The notes beneath the pieces were generated by a model. It saw nothing but the letters and a program-made list of their open reading frames with translations. It was not told where the DNA came from and did no database searches. Position numbers and translations under genes: made by a program. Below, piece by piece: positions 61,167 to 64,000 of a stretch of DNA of 64,000 nt (the first letter of the stretch is position 1; the number at the start of each line of letters is the position of its first letter). The DNA is from Paenibacillus sp. BIHB 4019 (GTDB lineage: Bacteria; Bacillota; Bacilli; Paenibacillales; Paenibacillaceae), in assembly GCF_002741035.1 (NCBI RefSeq), contig NZ_CP016808.1, positions 4,946,501-5,010,500 on the forward strand, given 5' to 3'.

Positions 61167-62081
61167 TTGAGCGATACGGTTTTGGTAAAATCCTATTTGG
61201 CGCAATGCGCCGCCATCGTAGAGCAAGCACTGACCGAAGTGCTGCCTGCGCAGTGGCAGGTTCCGGATAAGCTCCGTGAATCCATGATGTATTCCCTTGA
61301 AGCAGGTGGAAAACGCTTGCGGCCCGCTCTTGTGCTTGCAGTGGCTGAGGCAATTAGCGGCAATGAAGATACGGTTAGCAAAGCTTTGCCTGTTGCATGC
61401 GCAATTGAATGCATACATACGTACTCCTTAATCCATGATGATTTGCCAGCGATGGATGATGATGATTATCGGCGCGGCAAGCTCACGAATCATAAGGTGT
61501 ACGGAGAGGCGATGGCGATTTTGGCTGGTGACGCGCTGCTGACCCATGCGTTTCATTTAATTCCTAAAGCGGCAAAAGCTGGCGGTGTCAGTGCACAGGT
61601 TGCACTCGATATCGTGGAGGATTTGGCAATGCTCGCTGGAGCCAGAGGCATGGTAGGCGGGCAAGTAGCAGATATGCTGGGTGAGCAGGGCATCACGTCG
61701 CTTGCAGAGCTTGAATATATTCATTTGCACAAAACCGGAGATTTGGTTGTGTTCTCTGTTACAGCTGGCGCACGTATTGGCGGTGCTACAGAAGAGCAAA
61801 TCAAGCTGCTCGAGCAATATGGCCGCAATATTGGGCTGGCTTTTCAAATTCAAGATGACATTCTAGATTTGATTGGCGATGAGAGCAAGCTTGGCAAGAA
61901 GACGAACAGCGATGTCGAGCAACAAAAAGTAACCTATCCCTTTCTGATGGGACTTGAGGAGAGCAAGGCTCAAGTAGAGCGTTTGACGCAGGACGCGAAG
62001 TCGGCTGTGCTTGAAGCAGGACTTGCAGCACCGGACAGACTGCTGCAAATCGCCGATTATCTGGTGCAGAGGGATCATTAA
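61167..62081 (+). CDS. ispA: Polyprenyl (farnesyl) diphosphate synthase
   Basis: 304 residues. First Asp-rich motif DDLPAMDDDD (about 88-97) and second DDILD (about 230-234), with GGKRLRPALVL and the chain-length residues IHTYSLIHD before the first motif as in farnesyl diphosphate synthases of Bacillus. Condenses isoprenyl units for C15 diphosphate. TTG 61167 follows AAAGGAG by 8 bases. It lies 3 bases after xseB. Confidence 0.96.
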   Translation: MSDTVLVKSYLAQCAAIVEQALTEVLPAQWQVPDKLRESMMYSLEAGGKRLRPALVLAVAEAISGNEDTVSKALPVACAIECIHTYSLIHDDLPAMDDDDYRRGKLTNHKVYGEAMAILAGDALLTHAFHLIPKAAKAGGVSAQVALDIVEDLAMLAGARGMVGGQVADMLGEQGITSLAELEYIHLHKTGDLVVFSVTAGARIGGATEEQIKLLEQYGRNIGLAFQIQDDILDLIGDESKLGKKTNSDVEQQKVTYPFLMGLEESKAQVERLTQDAKSAVLEAGLAAPDRLLQIADYLVQRDH

Positions 62082-62102
62082 TTCGCTCTAATGCCTTGGG
62101 GA

Positions 62103-62132
62103 TTGGGAAAAAAACAATGCCTATGTTATAAT
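62103..62132 (+). promoter_or_regulatory. Possible sigma-A promoter of dxs
   Basis: TTGGGA (62103-62108) and TATAAT (62127-62132) with an 18-bp spacer, in the 115-base gap between ispA and dxs. Confidence 0.5.
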
Positions 62133-62196
62133 AGTTTAAATATTTTGACGTCTATTGAACAGTGAAGGCTGCTGTTCGCGAAAGCGAGGAAGTACT

Positions 62197-64000
62197 GTGC
62201 TGCTTGAACATATAAACGGGCCTCAGGATTTAAAAGGGTTATCCAAGAAAGAGCTGGAGCAGCTTGCAAGCGAAGTGCGCCAGTTTCTCATTGAGAAGCT
62301 TTCCGTTACGGGTGGTCACCTTGCTTCCAATCTGGGAGTTGTGGAGCTAACGCTCGTTCTGCATTATTTATTTGACAGCCCGAATGACAAATTTGTATTT
62401 GATGTAGGCCATCAATCTTATGTCCATAAAATTTTAACAGGGCGCATGGATCGCTTTGATTCGTTGCGTCAATATAAAGGCATGTGCGGGTTTGTGAAAC
62501 GCGACGAAAGCGAGCACGATGTGTGGGAAGCCGGACATAGCAGCACATCGCTGTCTGCAGCAATCGGCATGGCGATGGCGCGAGATTTTAAAGGCGAAGA
62601 CAATCGCGTCGTAGCTGTCATTGGCGACGGAGCCTTGACTGGCGGAATGGCCTTCGAGGCGCTTAATCACATCGGCCATGAAAAGAAGAAAATGATTGTC
62701 GTGCTGAACGACAATGAGATGTCTATTGCGCCAAATGTCGGCGCGATGCATCAATATTTGGGCAAAATTCGCTCCGACCGCCATTACCAGAAAGCGAAGG
62801 AAGAGCTGCAGCATTTCTTGAACAAAATTCCTGCTGTCGGCGGCAAGCTGGCCAAGACGGCAGAAAAGTTTAAAGACAGCCTGAAATATTTGCTCGTAAC
62901 GGGCATTCTTTTCGAACAATTCGGTCTTACTTATTTAGGACCGGTTGACGGGCATGATATGGAGCAGCTGCTTGATATTTTCCGTCAGGCTGATTCCGTT
63001 CCAGGTCCTGTTCTTGTGCATGTCGTGACGGTGAAAGGGAAAGGCTACTCTCCTGCTGAAGCAGATTCCCATAAATGGCATGGCATCTCCCCCTACAAAA
63101 TCGAATCGGGCCAGGTCGTTAAGGCCGTAGGCTCGCCTATGTATACGCAAGTGTTTGGCGATGTGCTAATTGAGCTCGCAGAGAAGGATAAACGTATCAT
63201 TGCGGTTACACCTGCTATGCCGGGTGGATCGGGATTAATGGAATTCGCAGCGCGTTTTCCCGGCCGCATGATCGATGTAGGTATTGCCGAGCAGCATGCG
63301 GCGACGATGTCTGCGGCACTTGCAATCGAAGGAATGAAGCCGGTATTTGCCGTTTATTCCACCTTCCTGCAAAGGGCTTATGACCAGGTTGTGCATGATA
63401 TTTGCCGGCAGAACCTGAACGTTATTTTTGCTATCGACCGTGCAGGCTTTGTAGGTCCCGATGGAGAAACCCATCATGGCGTGTATGATATTCCCTTCCT
63501 GCGCCATGTGCCGAATCTGGTCTTAATGATGCCTAAGGATGAAAATGAGCTTCGCCGGATGATGAAGACGGCGGTTGATTATAATGATGGCCCGATTGCA
63601 GTCCGTTATCCGCGGATCAATGGACTCGGCGTAACGATTGATGCTGAACTTCTGCCGCTGCCTATAGGCTCATGGGAGACGGTTCGCGAAGGCGATTCAG
63701 CCGTTATTATTGCTATTGGCCCGATGCTTCAAGTAGCGGAAGAAGCAGCGGATCTGCTGAAGCGCGACGGCATGAATGTCCGCATTGTAAACGCCCGTTT
63801 TATTAAGCCGATGGATGAGAAAATGCTTCTGTCACTTGCTAATGAAGGTAAAAACATCATCGTCCTGGAAGAAGGCGCGGAGCTTGGCGGCTTGGGCAGT
63901 GCGATTCTTGAATTTTATTCGCTGCGCGGCATTTATGGTTTGCCGATTCGTATCGTTGGTATTCCGGACCAGTTTATCGAACATGGTTCCATTAAAGAAC
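62197..64000 (+). CDS. dxs: 1-Deoxy-D-xylulose-5-phosphate synthase, truncated by window end
   Basis: 601 residues visible; the frame is still open at 64000, and the usual length is near 630. Thiamine diphosphate-dependent first enzyme of the MEP isoprenoid pathway, fitting its place after ispA. Motifs: [22 protein letters not shown] (in part), GHQSYVHK, ThDP site [15 protein letters not shown] and NDNEMSI, GPVDGHD, and the transketolase middle domain [21 protein letters not shown] 62197 follows GCGAGGAAG by 7 bases. Confidence 0.97.
   Translation, partial: MLLEHINGPQDLKGLSKKELEQLASEVRQFLIEKLSVTGGHLASNLGVVELTLVLHYLFDSPNDKFVFDVGHQSYVHKILTGRMDRFDSLRQYKGMCGFVKRDESEHDVWEAGHSSTSLSAAIGMAMARDFKGEDNRVVAVIGDGALTGGMAFEALNHIGHEKKKMIVVLNDNEMSIAPNVGAMHQYLGKIRSDRHYQKAKEELQHFLNKIPAVGGKLAKTAEKFKDSLKYLLVTGILFEQFGLTYLGPVDGHDMEQLLDIFRQADSVPGPVLVHVVTVKGKGYSPAEADSHKWHGISPYKIESGQVVKAVGSPMYTQVFGDVLIELAEKDKRIIAVTPAMPGGSGLMEFAARFPGRMIDVGIAEQHAATMSAALAIEGMKPVFAVYSTFLQRAYDQVVHDICRQNLNVIFAIDRAGFVGPDGETHHGVYDIPFLRHVPNLVLMMPKDENELRRMMKTAVDYNDGPIAVRYPRINGLGVTIDAELLPLPIGSWETVREGDSAVIIAIGPMLQVAEEAADLLKRDGMNVRIVNARFIKPMDEKMLLSLANEGKNIIVLEEGAELGGLGSAILEFYSLRGIYGLPIRIVGIPDQFIEHGSIKE

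Overview
The window looks like a chromosomal segment of a spore-forming, Gram-positive member of Bacillales, most likely Paenibacillus or a close relative. The evidence is a complete spoIIIAA-AH operon, a spore photoproduct lyase, a T-box leader in front of metG, YesM/YesN-type two-component systems next to carbohydrate ABC transporters, frequent TTG/GTG starts with strong AGGAGG-type ribosome binding sites, and roughly balanced base composition. No rRNA, tRNA, CRISPR array, prophage or intact insertion sequence was seen. The genus assignment is inference.

Region 1 (1-16.5 kb) is accessory. It holds the end of a luciferase-like oxidoreductase, a DNA alkyl-transferase, a frameshifted hydroxypyruvate isomerase remnant, a small His-rich protein with a heterodimeric ABC exporter behind a twin-palindrome promoter, a GH105 glycosidase divergent from an AraC regulator, and a YesM/YesN two-component system with a CUT1-type sugar ABC transporter, a TIM-barrel protein of unknown role and an FAD oxidoreductase.

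Region 2 (16-28.5 kb) is about sensing. A Fur-controlled ferric-siderophore locus contains an AraC regulator that runs in frame, without a stop, into a siderophore-binding lipoprotein; a Fur-type promoter lies inside the junction. An FhuF-like reductase follows. An HxlR regulator, a divergent arginase-like enzyme and a distant NAD(P)H oxidoreductase share a near-identical operator. Two OmpR-type two-component systems follow; one flanks a phospholipid-methyltransferase-like gene.

Region 3 (28.5-38 kb) is metal homeostasis and housekeeping: a Zur-like regulator, yidD, T-box-controlled metG, a Zur-boxed zinc ABC transporter, ccdA, splB and mntR.

Region 4 (37.5-64 kb) is the conserved Bacillales block yqhQ/yqhR-aroQ-yqhT-efp-(insertion)-yqhV-spoIIIAA..AH-(one extra gene)-accB-accC-yqhY-(amaP, DUF2273)-nusB-folD-xseA-xseB-ispA-dxs. 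The efp-yqhV interval carries five extra genes (DUF2920, amino-acid binding lipoprotein, aspartokinase with an internal start, phosphotransferase, comB).

The least ordinary things are: the AraC/lipoprotein in-frame fusion with a buried Fur promoter; a four-copy family of two-part hairpin repeats in intergenic DNA at about 16.7, 31.9, 36.7 and 58.1 kb; the shared HxlR-type operator at 15.9 and 21.8 kb; and a 39-bp hairpin-bearing tandem repeat directly in front of accB.
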